A DNA stretch of 64,000 bases from Akkermansia muciniphila. Its GTDB lineage: Bacteria; Pseudomonadota; Gammaproteobacteria; Burkholderiales; Burkholderiaceae_C. The notes below the pieces were generated by a model that was not told the DNA's origin, made no database searches, and saw nothing but the letters and a program-made list of their open reading frames with translations. The position numbers and the translations under genes were made by a program. Numbering within the stretch: the first letter of the stretch is position 1; every line of letters begins with the position of its first letter. Positions 5,531 through 15,200 of this stretch are shown piece by piece. The stretch lies in the NCBI GenBank assembly GCA_943331105.2, contig CALQKH020000011.1, positions 1 to 64,000 of the forward strand. Direction: 5' to 3'.

Positions 5531-8407
5531 TCAACTCCGCAGAGTTATCTTCTCGACTTGGATTGATTCAAGGAGACTCCCAGACTCTGACGGCCTTTTT
5601 ATGCCGGTGATCAAACTGTCATAGTCATCCTTCGTGAACGCAGGAGCGGCTAGCAAGTTGAGGGCGAGTTTCCGCTTACGGTCCATCAGCATTTGCAGTT
5701 GGACATCGAAGCTGAAATCCTCTTCATCTGGCAACACTGCCAATGGGTAATAGATGTGCACGGGCTTCGTCTGTCCAATTCTGTAAACGCGGTCAGAACA
5801 TTGATCTTCGACGGCTGGATTCCACCAACGCGAGAGGTGAATGACGTGATTGGCCGCAGTCAACGTCAAGCCAACGCCACCCGCTTTAGGAGACAGCAGC
5901 ATCACATCAAAACCAGCATCTCTTTGAAACGAATCAACCCGAGATTGCCGAGCCTCGGTACTGACCTGTCCATTGATGACCATGGGAGCCTTTGCCAAGC
6001 CGTATCGTCTTTGCAATAACAGGGGCAATTGATCTGCTTCTTGCAAATCCAATGACTCCAAGAAGATCAATACCTTTTCACCTGTTGGAGCCACCTTGTC
6101 CAAAATGTCCATCATGGCCATGAACCTGGCTGAGTCTTCAACCTTCAGTTCAGAGGCATGAACACCCCCCTCAATCAAGGAAGGGTGTAATGAAACGCGC
6201 CGCAAGGCGTGGATCATGCCCAGGGTACCCTCTGGTCCTGACATCTCTTTCATGGCCAATGCTCGCTGGTAAGCATCTGCCTGCCTCGGCGGCATAGGCA
6301 CTTTGAAAAGATGCTCGTGCTTGGCAGGCAGACCATCCAATTTTTCAGTTTTTAAGCGGCGCAAAAGAAGTTTGGGGCGTGCATCTGTTGAGTCCTCTTC
6401 CTGCCAAACCTGCAGGCGCAAACCCTGCACGTCGCCACCCTCGACCTCATAGCGTGCACTGAACTCTCTTAAATCGGCCAGCGCACCTGGCTGGACCGCA
6501 TCAGCAATGCACCACAGATCAGCCAACCTGTTTTCAACGGGCGTTCCGGTCATCGCGAGCGAAAAATCGGCGTTGAGCCCTTTCACTGCGTGGGTCATGC
6601 GGGCTTTGGGTGATTTGATTTTTTGAGCTTCGTCCAACACGACAGCAGCAAAAGACACCGCACCAAAACTGAGTTGATAGTCAGAGACCGCTTCGTAATT
6701 GGCAAGCACCACGTCTGCAGAGGCCAGTCTGGCTGTGTCTAACCCAGCGGTGCCGTCTACATGGCGACCGCGCCGCAAGCCCTTGAGGTGATCACCGTAC
6801 GCGCGAATCAAATTCCCCAAACCGGGTGCAAATAAGTGATCATCAATTTCGGCCTCCCAATTTCGCAACAAGCCAACTGGTGCAATTAGAAGCAGTGGTT
6901 TTTTGGGGATGCTTCCCACCTCCATCATTTCACGCAACCACAAGCAAAAAGCCAGGGCTTGGAAAGTCTTGCCAAGACCCATGTCGTCGCAAAGAAGAGC
7001 GCCCTTGCTACCCTCCATCCAGTGCTTTTGCAGCCACGACAGACCAAACTCTTGGTGCTTTTTGGGTGATGTTTTTAGACCGTGCGGCAGACCTAATGCC
7101 CCTGGACGGCTACCTTGGGATGTTCTGGTGAATGAAGTCTCGTCGAAATTGGTTTCAATGATCAACACGTTTTTAATGGCTGCATCATCAGGTTCGGTTG
7201 ACCCGGGTGCACGAGGCTCGCGAGTCATGGCCGTATGAAGCTGCTTTAGCGCACTTGCGTTGGCGGCAGTTGCCGGAATCTGTTGCCCGGCAACGGTAAC
7301 GGTTGGTTGCCCTTGAGCTATTGCCGTCTGAATGTTGGCGATGGCCTGCGACACCGTGGGCTCATCCAGCGGCAATTCAACACCACCAATGCGAATGCCA
7401 GCCGATTGAGGACCACCCCAGTTCTGTGGCGAAATTTTGATCCACGGTAAAACAGGCGCTTCCCATTCGCCTACATCGCGCACGCGTTCGGCAAATTTTT
7501 CCGTCTCAACGAAAACTGTTGCTTCGGACTCATCCACGCCCATGATTTCGCGAATCACTGCTTCTGGATACATCGCCGCACGTTTGCGTTGCTCTGGTGG
7601 CGATTGACGCAACTTCTTAACAGCTGCAAGCGCTTTCTGTAATGGCTCATCCGCCACAACATAAGTGCCCTGACTCAAAGGAAAAGCTGATGCGCCCTCT
7701 CTTAGCTGATCCAGGCGCTGCGGAAACAACGCCTCATCAGCCTCTGAAAGTGCCCGAACTTGCTCATGTCCCTCGCCGCCATCCTCTTGTTGATCCGCCA
7801 ATAAAACTGGATCTAACTGCACATGCCCATGAGCGTCGGTTCGAATACCAAAGGTCAGGGCAGTTGCTGTGATGACACGGAAAGACTTTAAGAAACCATC
7901 CGTCAGATGACTGACTGCCGAGTCTCCCAAGGCCTCACGAATCCGAGCCCATAACCTGAACTGATCATCAATCGAAGCTTCCGGGGATTGATTAAAAAGC
8001 TCAACCAAGCTCAGCACTTCATAGATAGGTGAATTGACGCGGTATGTTTTATCTTGGTAAGAAAGCCATAACCCTGTGGCAGAAACATCGCGCGCAGTGA
8101 TAGTTTTACCCGGCTGAAGCCAACGAATGTTGATCTGGGCACCCGGTTTACCCATGGCGCCGGACAGACGTACATCGAAAGCCAGAGGGCAATTAGTTGG
8201 CAAACCCAACTGCTCAGCCACTGTGGCTGACCACGCCGCCACAAATGCTGCGGGCACTGTGATGCAATTTTTTTGCCACAACTCGGGGTTTTCAGCAAGG
8301 AAATCAGTTAACGCAGCTGCTGCCTGGATTGGCAAACTCTTTACCCAAGCCTCCACGTTGCTGTCCAGATTCCAACTAACACCGTAAGGGGTCAATTCAG
8401 GCTTCAC
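5531..8407 (-). CDS. zorD: Zorya type I component ZorD (SNF2-family helicase/nuclease)
   Basis: About 958 residues. The first ~440 residues are a ZorD-type N-terminal region. The SNF2 motor follows: Walker A DDMGLGKT near 475, DEAQ box (VVLDEAQKIKSP) near 590, MTGTPVENR (motif III), and C-terminal helicase motifs LLSPKAGGVGLTLT and DRVYRIGQ near 880. In characterised type I Zorya systems ZorD is the DNA-degrading effector activated behind the ZorAB membrane motor. I chose the GTG at 8407 because it overlaps the zorC stop (GTGA) with a GGGAG site just upstream; a TTG at 8419 is the alternative. Escherichia coli ZorD is about 1,080 residues, so this one is slightly short. Confidence 0.9.
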   Translation of the reverse strand: MKPELTPYGVSWNLDSNVEAWVKSLPIQAAAALTDFLAENPELWQKNCITVPAAFVAAWSATVAEQLGLPTNCPLAFDVRLSGAMGKPGAQINIRWLQPGKTITARDVSATGLWLSYQDKTYRVNSPIYEVLSLVELFNQSPEASIDDQFRLWARIREALGDSAVSHLTDGFLKSFRVITATALTFGIRTDAHGHVQLDPVLLADQQEDGGEGHEQVRALSEADEALFPQRLDQLREGASAFPLSQGTYVVADEPLQKALAAVKKLRQSPPEQRKRAAMYPEAVIREIMGVDESEATVFVETEKFAERVRDVGEWEAPVLPWIKISPQNWGGPQSAGIRIGGVELPLDEPTVSQAIANIQTAIAQGQPTVTVAGQQIPATAANASALKQLHTAMTREPRAPGSTEPDDAAIKNVLIIETNFDETSFTRTSQGSRPGALGLPHGLKTSPKKHQEFGLSWLQKHWMEGSKGALLCDDMGLGKTFQALAFCLWLREMMEVGSIPKKPLLLIAPVGLLRNWEAEIDDHLFAPGLGNLIRAYGDHLKGLRRGRHVDGTAGLDTARLASADVVLANYEAVSDYQLSFGAVSFAAVVLDEAQKIKSPKARMTHAVKGLNADFSLAMTGTPVENRLADLWCIADAVQPGALADLREFSARYEVEGGDVQGLRLQVWQEEDSTDARPKLLLRRLKTEKLDGLPAKHEHLFKVPMPPRQADAYQRALAMKEMSGPEGTLGMIHALRRVSLHPSLIEGGVHASELKVEDSARFMAMMDILDKVAPTGEKVLIFLESLDLQEADQLPLLLQRRYGLAKAPMVINGQVSTEARQSRVDSFQRDAGFDVMLLSPKAGGVGLTLTAANHVIHLSRWWNPAVEDQCSDRVYRIGQTKPVHIYYPLAVLPDEEDFSFDVQLQMLMDRKRKLALNLLAAPAFTKDDYDSLITGIKRPSESGSLLESIQVEKITLRS

Positions 8408-9792
8408 ACAATCTCCCAATCATTCATCGTTACACCCGTATTGCTGCGGATAAAGTCGCGGGCTTTGCGTTGCCACGTTCCTTTGTCCGAATGGCTGTGA
8501 ACCAATCCAGGGTTGATATTTGCCCCATCATGGAAATCCATTGATTGCGCTGCTCGCAAATCAGCTCCGTGATAGCTCTTTTCATAAAGCTTTGGGGTAT
8601 CCAAATAGCCTTCCCGATATGCACGTAAGCTACCGTTGTGGCTCCATTCGGTGAATACCAGGTCGCCAATTTTCAAGAACATGACCGATTGATTGCTGGA
8701 AGCTCCTCCCTCGAGATAGCCATAGCCCATACCCTTCTCATCAACCAAAAGTCGTTTCGCTTCCCAAAGTGCATCCTGTCCTAACGCCAACCAGGCTTCG
8801 TCAATGCACCCCTTCTCGTAATAGGCCATCCAGAACTTTTGTCTGTGCATCCAGATGTCATCTGCTGTTCGTTGCAGAAGCTTCATGAAGCCACGCAGTG
8901 TGTCACCCGTTAGCCAATTCTTGAACGTAGCCATCGCCTGTGGCGATACACCTTGCCACTGATACTGCCTATGCCCTGCAAAACGGGGATCACCGTATAC
9001 ACGAACAAAAAAATCGATCAAAACGCTTTTGATTGAATCCACAGGCTTTTGACGGCCCCAATGCCGTAGCAATGCATCAGCAAATGGCACTCTCATGTCA
9101 GTTTTTACGACTGATGCCGATAAGCGCTTATTCCAATCCATCACACGGAAGATTGTTTGAGCTGCGGTGTAAAGTTCACCCGGCAAAGATAGACCTGCCC
9201 TGAAAGTTGAGACCCCCAAGCCCGACTCAACAAAACTTGGCCATAGCAATGATTCGGCCATAAGTTCATCAATGGTCTTACCCTGATTAACAAAAAAATG
9301 CTTTGCTAACCGCATGGGTACTTCAGAAGGACTGAAGAAGCCGTGCCGACGATGTAGATCCTGCATTTTTTCTGCAAAGAGACCCTGCGATAAACCAATT
9401 GCTCTCAGCAATTTATTCGCGAAGTCACGGAATACTGAACTCGTTGGATTGAAGTGCTCGCAATAAGTAAAAAAGAGTGGACTAAGCCATCGTTTCGCTC
9501 GCCTGGGGCTGCTCACCAATGCTTCTGGCAAATACACATCCCAATAAAGGCGGGTCAATTCAGAATCGGTATCCTGAATGGATGGCGCATCACCCACCCA
9601 ATACGCAAAAGGCAACTTGCGAATTTCGCTCTGGCTCAGATCTGAATAGGCATTGGGTCTGGCTCTCGCGTAAACCAAACGAAGCCGCTGACCAATTTCC
9701 ATCATGGGTGGCGGCGTCTGAACAGCGACCTCATCCATCTGGCGGACAGCATCCTCCAGTTTCGGCATTGAGGTGGGTAGGGGCGTGAACAT
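8404..9792 (-). CDS. zorC: Zorya type I component ZorC (EH-signature protein)
   Basis: 462 residues. The C-terminal quarter has the EH-signature layout: a Glu and His in the segment FTEWSHNGSLRAY near residue 382, then a conserved aromatic/charged block (KSYHGADLRAAQSMDFHDGA). The rest is helical. ZorC is found only in type I Zorya, is a cytosolic DNA-binding component, and acts with ZorD downstream of the ZorAB motor (established for the family). The gene sits 9 bp after zorB and overlaps zorD. At 462 residues it is shorter than the ~560 residues of the E. coli protein. Confidence 0.85.
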   Translation of the reverse strand: MFTPLPTSMPKLEDAVRQMDEVAVQTPPPMMEIGQRLRLVYARARPNAYSDLSQSEIRKLPFAYWVGDAPSIQDTDSELTRLYWDVYLPEALVSSPRRAKRWLSPLFFTYCEHFNPTSSVFRDFANKLLRAIGLSQGLFAEKMQDLHRRHGFFSPSEVPMRLAKHFFVNQGKTIDELMAESLLWPSFVESGLGVSTFRAGLSLPGELYTAAQTIFRVMDWNKRLSASVVKTDMRVPFADALLRHWGRQKPVDSIKSVLIDFFVRVYGDPRFAGHRQYQWQGVSPQAMATFKNWLTGDTLRGFMKLLQRTADDIWMHRQKFWMAYYEKGCIDEAWLALGQDALWEAKRLLVDEKGMGYGYLEGGASSNQSVMFLKIGDLVFTEWSHNGSLRAYREGYLDTPKLYEKSYHGADLRAAQSMDFHDGANINPGLVHSHSDKGTWQRKARDFIRSNTGVTMNDWEIV

Positions 9793-9801
9793 CAAAATCG
9801 C

Positions 9802-10548
9802 TTATGGTTTTGCGACAAACCGGGAAACACCCTCAATGGGCGTTTCACCACCCGCTGGCCGATAGGTCAGCACGATCCTCAAATCCACTCGACGGTTACG
9901 ACCATCCGTCGGATCGTTTTTGATCAATGGTCTGTTTTCGGCATACGCACTGTAAGAAAAAATCGGATGGCCTTGATGATTCTTGTAGTCAACCAAGGAA
10001 GTGCCTTGAACCAGTGCGTTGTTCACCGAGATGGCTCGATCTAATGAAAGCTTGGTATTGCCACCTTCTCGATTCATGGGCCTGCTGTCGGTGTGGCCTT
10101 CAATAAAAATTGTTTCAATTTCATGCCCAAATGGATTGTTTTTGCATTTTTCAGCAACCCGCTTGTTGGCAACAAAGCACTTCAGCACGTCACTCAACTT
10201 GGTTGAGGTTTCCCCCAATCTTTGAACAGCAGTTTCTTTTAAAAATGAACTGCCACTGTCAAAAAGCAAATCTTCTGGCAAGGTGATCACGCCACTCGCA
10301 GGGTCAATTTTGACTGTGTTGAGTGTGTTTTTTATTTCATTACCAATAGCCAACGTGACAGTTCCTCGAGGGTCGCGGTCACCCTCACGCGCTTCCTGCT
10401 CAGCCTTCTTTTGAAGGGCGAGAAATGCAACCATGATGATGAAGACAAACAGCAACCCAATCATCAAGTCAGCAGCAGAGGCCAAGTAACTCTGCTCACC
10501 CTCGCCAGATGAGTGTTCATCGTGCCGTAGTGGTCGACTCCACATCAT
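9802..10548 (-). CDS. zorB: Zorya component ZorB (MotB-like, OmpA C-terminal domain)
   Basis: 248 residues. A single membrane helix at about 22-45 (SAADLMIGLLFVFIIMVAFL) carries Asp27, the expected ion-binding residue of MotB/ZorB proteins. The C-terminal domain is OmpA-like and peptidoglycan binding: IFIEGHTDSRPM near 151, a SLDRAISVNNAL block, then ENRPLIKNDPTDGRNRRVDL. ZorB anchors the ZorA ring to the cell wall, and the pair uses the ion gradient. The ATG overlaps the zorA TGA. Length is normal for ZorB (about 246 in E. coli). Confidence 0.92.
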   Translation of the reverse strand: MMWSRPLRHDEHSSGEGEQSYLASAADLMIGLLFVFIIMVAFLALQKKAEQEAREGDRDPRGTVTLAIGNEIKNTLNTVKIDPASGVITLPEDLLFDSGSSFLKETAVQRLGETSTKLSDVLKCFVANKRVAEKCKNNPFGHEIETIFIEGHTDSRPMNREGGNTKLSLDRAISVNNALVQGTSLVDYKNHQGHPIFSYSAYAENRPLIKNDPTDGRNRRVDLRIVLTYRPAGGETPIEGVSRFVAKP

Positions 10549-12272
10549 TGGCCTTTCTTGCGCTGCATAACTTCAGACAGCTCTTCGACAGACTCGGTCA
10601 ACTCACTAACGCCCTTGTCAAAACTACCTACAGCTTTTGCAAATTGGCTGTCCATTTTCCGATGCAACTCTGCGACTTGATCGGTGTAGACCGTCACACC
10701 CTCGGTAATGGATGCGACGGTTTTTCCCAAGGTTGCGGCAGTCGATTCCATAGATTGCTTGGTCTGTTGCATGACCCCCAGCGTTTGGTTTGCGGCCTGG
10801 TCCAAGACACCCGTTACTCGTTCAACAGCGGCCAACGCCGTTGGCGCTACTTCTCTCACTGCCAGCACCACCGCTCGCTGTTCTTTGGAAAGCTCCTCGA
10901 CCGTATCGACCACGTTGGCGATTTTTCCACCAACTGACTCCATGGCATGTGACGCTTCGACCAGACCACCCGATACTGAACCCAAACGCTCAACCGTCTC
11001 ACCTGCTTTTTCCAAAGCATCATTAACAAACAAAGCGCCTCTCTTACCGATATTCGAGGCCTCAAGGACAGTAACCTCTAATTCATTCATTGCTGACTTG
11101 ATGGCTGTCGCTGCAACATCCATATTGGAAGCGCCCTTTGCGAGATTTTCTGAAATCTCTTGCACTCGGCTTACCAAAAGCGCACTGGCCTCATTGATAG
11201 CATTACCTGCATCTTTGCCACCCTGCCCAAGGTTACCGCCAGCGGTTTGTAATTTCTCGGCAAGTTCCTTAAGCGTGAGCTGCAACTGATTCATCTCAGT
11301 TTCTGTTGCTTTCTTGAGCATGACCGCAAAATCGTCCAGCATTGTTTTGAGCGCCTCTTGGTTCATAGACCCCAGCTTTTCACTCAGTCCTTCGATAGCG
11401 CCCACGAGTTTTGTCGTCATCGCCTCCATTTGTGGAGAAACTGACTTGTTGATCGCAGCTGCTAGCGACACCGCCAAATCAGTCTCAAATCGTTTGAAAG
11501 TCCCCGTTTGTTCTCGCGACTCCGTGAGCAACTCCTCTGTCAAGCCCATAACGTCTTCAACATTTGCATGCGACTTACCGGCAAAGATCACCTGTTGTTG
11601 CATGATCAATTCACCGCCGTTGGAAGGCACGGCACGACCAAGAGCGTCAAGAAAATAGTCATTGGCTGCCGCCAGTTTGGCCATTTCTTTTTTGGCCAAA
11701 AAGGTCCAGACAATAGAACTTAAAAGTCCAGCCAATGATGTCAAAAACTTTGCACCTGCAACCTTGAGCAGTGCCTCAATCGCACTTTGTGTTTGCTTGG
11801 CGTCTGCTGCTCCTCCAAGAACTGCTGTCGTTTCGGTGAGCGCAACAGAAAGGAAAAAGAACGTAAACAGCAAGCCAACACCCACCAAAATATTCGGGAC
11901 TGCATCGGCCAAGCTCAAATTGAAAGATCTCCCCAATAACGCTTGTGCATTCCATACGTCGCGCGGCAAACCAAACATGACATGGACCGTCTTGTCACCA
12001 ACTGGAACTGCCGTAACACGCCCCTGTGTTTCAAGCCAACTTGCGGCCAAACGTGGGTGCCTCTTGATGCTCTCGACAACCCTTTCATTGCAGCCCTGCC
12101 AGCCATCTACATCCTGCCCCACATCAACGGTCAGTTTGTAAAGTCCAGTAGTGGTCTCCCTGACTGCTGACTTGAACCATGACACATAAGCGATCCATGA
12201 TCCCACCAAGATCAGGACAGCAATTGCCGTGACTTCGGGACTGTTGCTTAGAAAATTGAGGATGAAATCCAT
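10545..12272 (-). CDS. zorA: Zorya component ZorA (MotA/TolQ/ExbB-type motor with helical tail)
   Basis: 575 residues. Membrane helices are visible at about 14-33, 124-147 and 173-194; the last two carry the MotA/ExbB-type core (NILVGVGLLFTFFFL; KFLTSLAGLLSSIVWTF). Residues 200-575 are an almost continuous amphipathic helix rich in Glu, Ala, Leu and Lys, matching the long cytoplasmic tail that transmits the signal in type I Zorya. The E. coli protein is about 729 residues, so this tail is noticeably shorter. The gene starts 18 bp after the methyltransferase stop and overlaps zorB, which suggests one transcript for all. Confidence 0.9.
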   Translation of the reverse strand: MDFILNFLSNSPEVTAIAVLILVGSWIAYVSWFKSAVRETTTGLYKLTVDVGQDVDGWQGCNERVVESIKRHPRLAASWLETQGRVTAVPVGDKTVHVMFGLPRDVWNAQALLGRSFNLSLADAVPNILVGVGLLFTFFFLSVALTETTAVLGGAADAKQTQSAIEALLKVAGAKFLTSLAGLLSSIVWTFLAKKEMAKLAAANDYFLDALGRAVPSNGGELIMQQQVIFAGKSHANVEDVMGLTEELLTESREQTGTFKRFETDLAVSLAAAINKSVSPQMEAMTTKLVGAIEGLSEKLGSMNQEALKTMLDDFAVMLKKATETEMNQLQLTLKELAEKLQTAGGNLGQGGKDAGNAINEASALLVSRVQEISENLAKGASNMDVAATAIKSAMNELEVTVLEASNIGKRGALFVNDALEKAGETVERLGSVSGGLVEASHAMESVGGKIANVVDTVEELSKEQRAVVLAVREVAPTALAAVERVTGVLDQAANQTLGVMQQTKQSMESTAATLGKTVASITEGVTVYTDQVAELHRKMDSQFAKAVGSFDKGVSELTESVEELSEVMQRKKGQ

Positions 12273-12290
12273 AAATAGTTACCTGTCCAT

Positions 12291-15200
12291 TCAATTCTGA
12301 ATTGTGGGTGCTTTTTCTGACGGTGCACCAGACTCAAAAAACGCCCAAGCCGTCCGGTAGTCTTCTTCGCGGTTGGCGCGGGCGAAGGGGGCGGTGTAGG
12401 TGCGGGTGACTTGGCGGGGGCCGCCGGGCAAGGTGTCGTCGGTGACGGTCATGGCGATGGTGGTGCCGTCTTCGACTTTGAACTCGCCGTCTTTGTAGAG
12501 GTCTTCCCAGCCGTGGTTGCCGTCTTTGGTTTTGCCGTCGGGTGTGGTGATGCGGGTTTTGGGGGTGGTGCGGCTGCCTTTGCGGGGCAGGCCGACGCCG
12601 ATCAGGCCTTTGCTGTTGGTGAAGACGATGCGGCCCTTGATGTCGTACCAGGTGTCGCGCTCGTAGCCTTGCATGACCGGGAACTGCACACGGTAGATGA
12701 GCTGCAGCTCATCGAGCGTGAGTCCCAGGGCCTGGGCGACCAGCACATCGATTTCGACCAAGGCCATGCGGCGTGCGTAGTCGCTGCGCAGGGCACAGTG
12801 ACGGGTCCAGTCGCGGGTGAGGTTTTGCCAGAAGTCTTGCTGCAGGCGCGGGTTATCGGGCTGACTCCAGCATTGCTCGGCGAATTCGAGGTCGAAGACT
12901 TCTTCCCACAGGGGGGCGTAGTGCCTTGTGAGAGAGAAAAGCGATTGGTAACGAGCGAAGAGCCTGCTGTCTTTTTCGTGAGAATCCGACGGCACTGGCA
13001 TCTGATCAGCGGTATCTCCTCTGAAATTCGATTTCCCCGTTGACTTCAAAAGGAAATCCAATGGCAAAGAAACCCACCATGCTGACGTCGCAATAAGATG
13101 ACTGTTCTCTCGAAAAGCTATTGAAAAGGCGCCGTCAATATGCGCTGATTTTGGGGGCATGACTGCGCCGCACAACGTCCTTTCAGAGGACGCCCCCACC
13201 ATCTTGCGTGAAACGTATCTGTAAAAATCAGTCACAGGTTGCCCCTGCGTCTCACCCTCCGCCCGCCAACTCACCCTAGGCGTGCGGCTCAGGTATTCGA
13301 TTTTGTCAGCCATGGGTAGGTAGTTGGTGCGGGGCAGGTAGTCGTCAGGCAGCGTTTCGAGATCAATGACGTCGTAGTGCCCGTTGGCGGTACAGATTTT
13401 GCGAGGGGTTTTGTTGAAGAGATTGGCTAGAAAAAAGTGTGGGCCTGAGAGCACCCAGTCTTCGGGGGTAACAGCAAAACCCGAGTCGCTGGTGTGGCGA
13501 CGTGCGATAGTGCCGTCTTTCTGCGCGTAGGCCTCATCAAACATTACTGTTGAGAAGTAGTTCTCACCTAGATCAGCAAGGCGACGCGGGTAAGCGGCGA
13601 GTTTCCCAAGGACACTGCTCAACGCCCCTGCGTGCAAAGCCGGCAGTCGGGCGCGGCGGGGTGGCGTACCGGGCTCATCGTAGAGCTGGGCAAAGGTGAC
13701 CAGCGCGTTCTCGTTCACCTTGACGATGCGGTCGCGGTGGCCTGAGGTGTTCCACTGGCCTTGCTCGTTTTTGTAGCCGCCTACAACGCCTTGGCCTTCG
13801 TGCAGGTAACAGGCGTCCACCGTGGCGGGCGCAAAAAGGTTGGCCAGTTGGTCGAATGATGGTTGGTCCTGCGGCGGGCCGTAAATGTTGACGCTGTATT
13901 TGGTGAGGTGGTGCACCTCTGCAAACAGTGCCAACTCGTTCACGAACTGGAAATGTCGACGTAGCCGTGAATACAAGGCTTCACGCAAACCGCCACCTTT
14001 CGGGTCGTCATATGGCCCTTCGGGGTGCAACAAAGCCGACACACCTTTCGCACTGTTGAGATTCCAAGCTAACGGCATGAAGCATTTGTACAAATTCGTC
14101 TGCACACCCTTGAGCAACGGGTAGTTTTGCACCGCGTTCAAAAAGTTCTGCGTGCCTTCGGCTTCCTGCAGCTCTTCGGTCCAGGCTTGTTGCAGGCCTG
14201 CAAATTGGTCAAAGGCTTCGGCCCGCAGTTTGGCCAAGTCGCTCGCGCTGATTTTGCGCACGGCAAACACAGGGTTGCGCTCGCCCAGGATGCCAGATTC
14301 GTTCCACTCGACCTTGAGCCAAGGCGGGTTTCCCAAGATCAAGTCAAAGCCACCGCGCTGGAGCAACACGTCGGCAAAGCACAGCTCCCAGTGCATGAAC
14401 TTTCGGTTGGTGGCTACGGCCTCGACCAGGGCGATGCGGGGGAAGTGTTGGCGCAGTTTGCCGATGCGCAGTTGGCCCAGTTTGTCGTGCAAATTGGGCT
14501 GGTCGGCGGCTTGGGACAGGGGCAGTTGGGTCTCGAAGCCGTCCAGGCTGCCTTGCACTTCAGGGAAGATGACTTGCGGCGCTTCGGGTTCGGTGGGTAT
14601 TAAGTCCAGGCCGGGTTGCTGGCCGATGTCGACGATGTTGCCTTCGAGGATTGCGCCCACTTCCAACCACCACTCTTCGCGGCTGGGCAGTTGTTTGGCC
14701 CCGGTGATGGGCCAGAACCACAGGGCGCACCAGTAGTCCATGACGAGTTTGAGGCGGCGAAAGGGGGTGGCCAGGTCGCCGTCTTCGTTGAACAGGCCTT
14801 GTTTGCGGATGGCTTCTTTTTGGGCACGGGTGATGGTCTCGGCCCGTGCGTCGTTGGGTGTGCCTGGGCTTGTGCCTGGAACGGCGGCTTTGCTAGCGTG
14901 AGGCCAGACGGTGAGCTGGTCTTCGGTGCGGGCGCGGTCGCGGGCCAGGGCTTTGGTATGTTCTTTCCACAGCTCTTGCACGCGGGTGCTGAGCTGTTGC
15001 AGTCGAGCCAGCTCGTGCGGTTCCAACGGTTTTTTTATCGCATTGCGCCAAGATTTGAGGCTGTCGAACTCTTCTTTATAAAGCGCCTTGGCGGTTTTGT
15101 CGGTGTAGTCGGCCATGCCGGGGTCGGGCAGCAAGAAGTGCCAGATTTCGTCCGGCTGGCGGGGCTGCTGGGCGGTGGCACGGCGCGGGGCTTCTTCGTG

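Noticed and set aside
5422..5610. 62-codon plus-strand frame
   Set aside because: It overlaps the zorD 3' end and the 42-codon minus-strand frame that has a better ribosome site.
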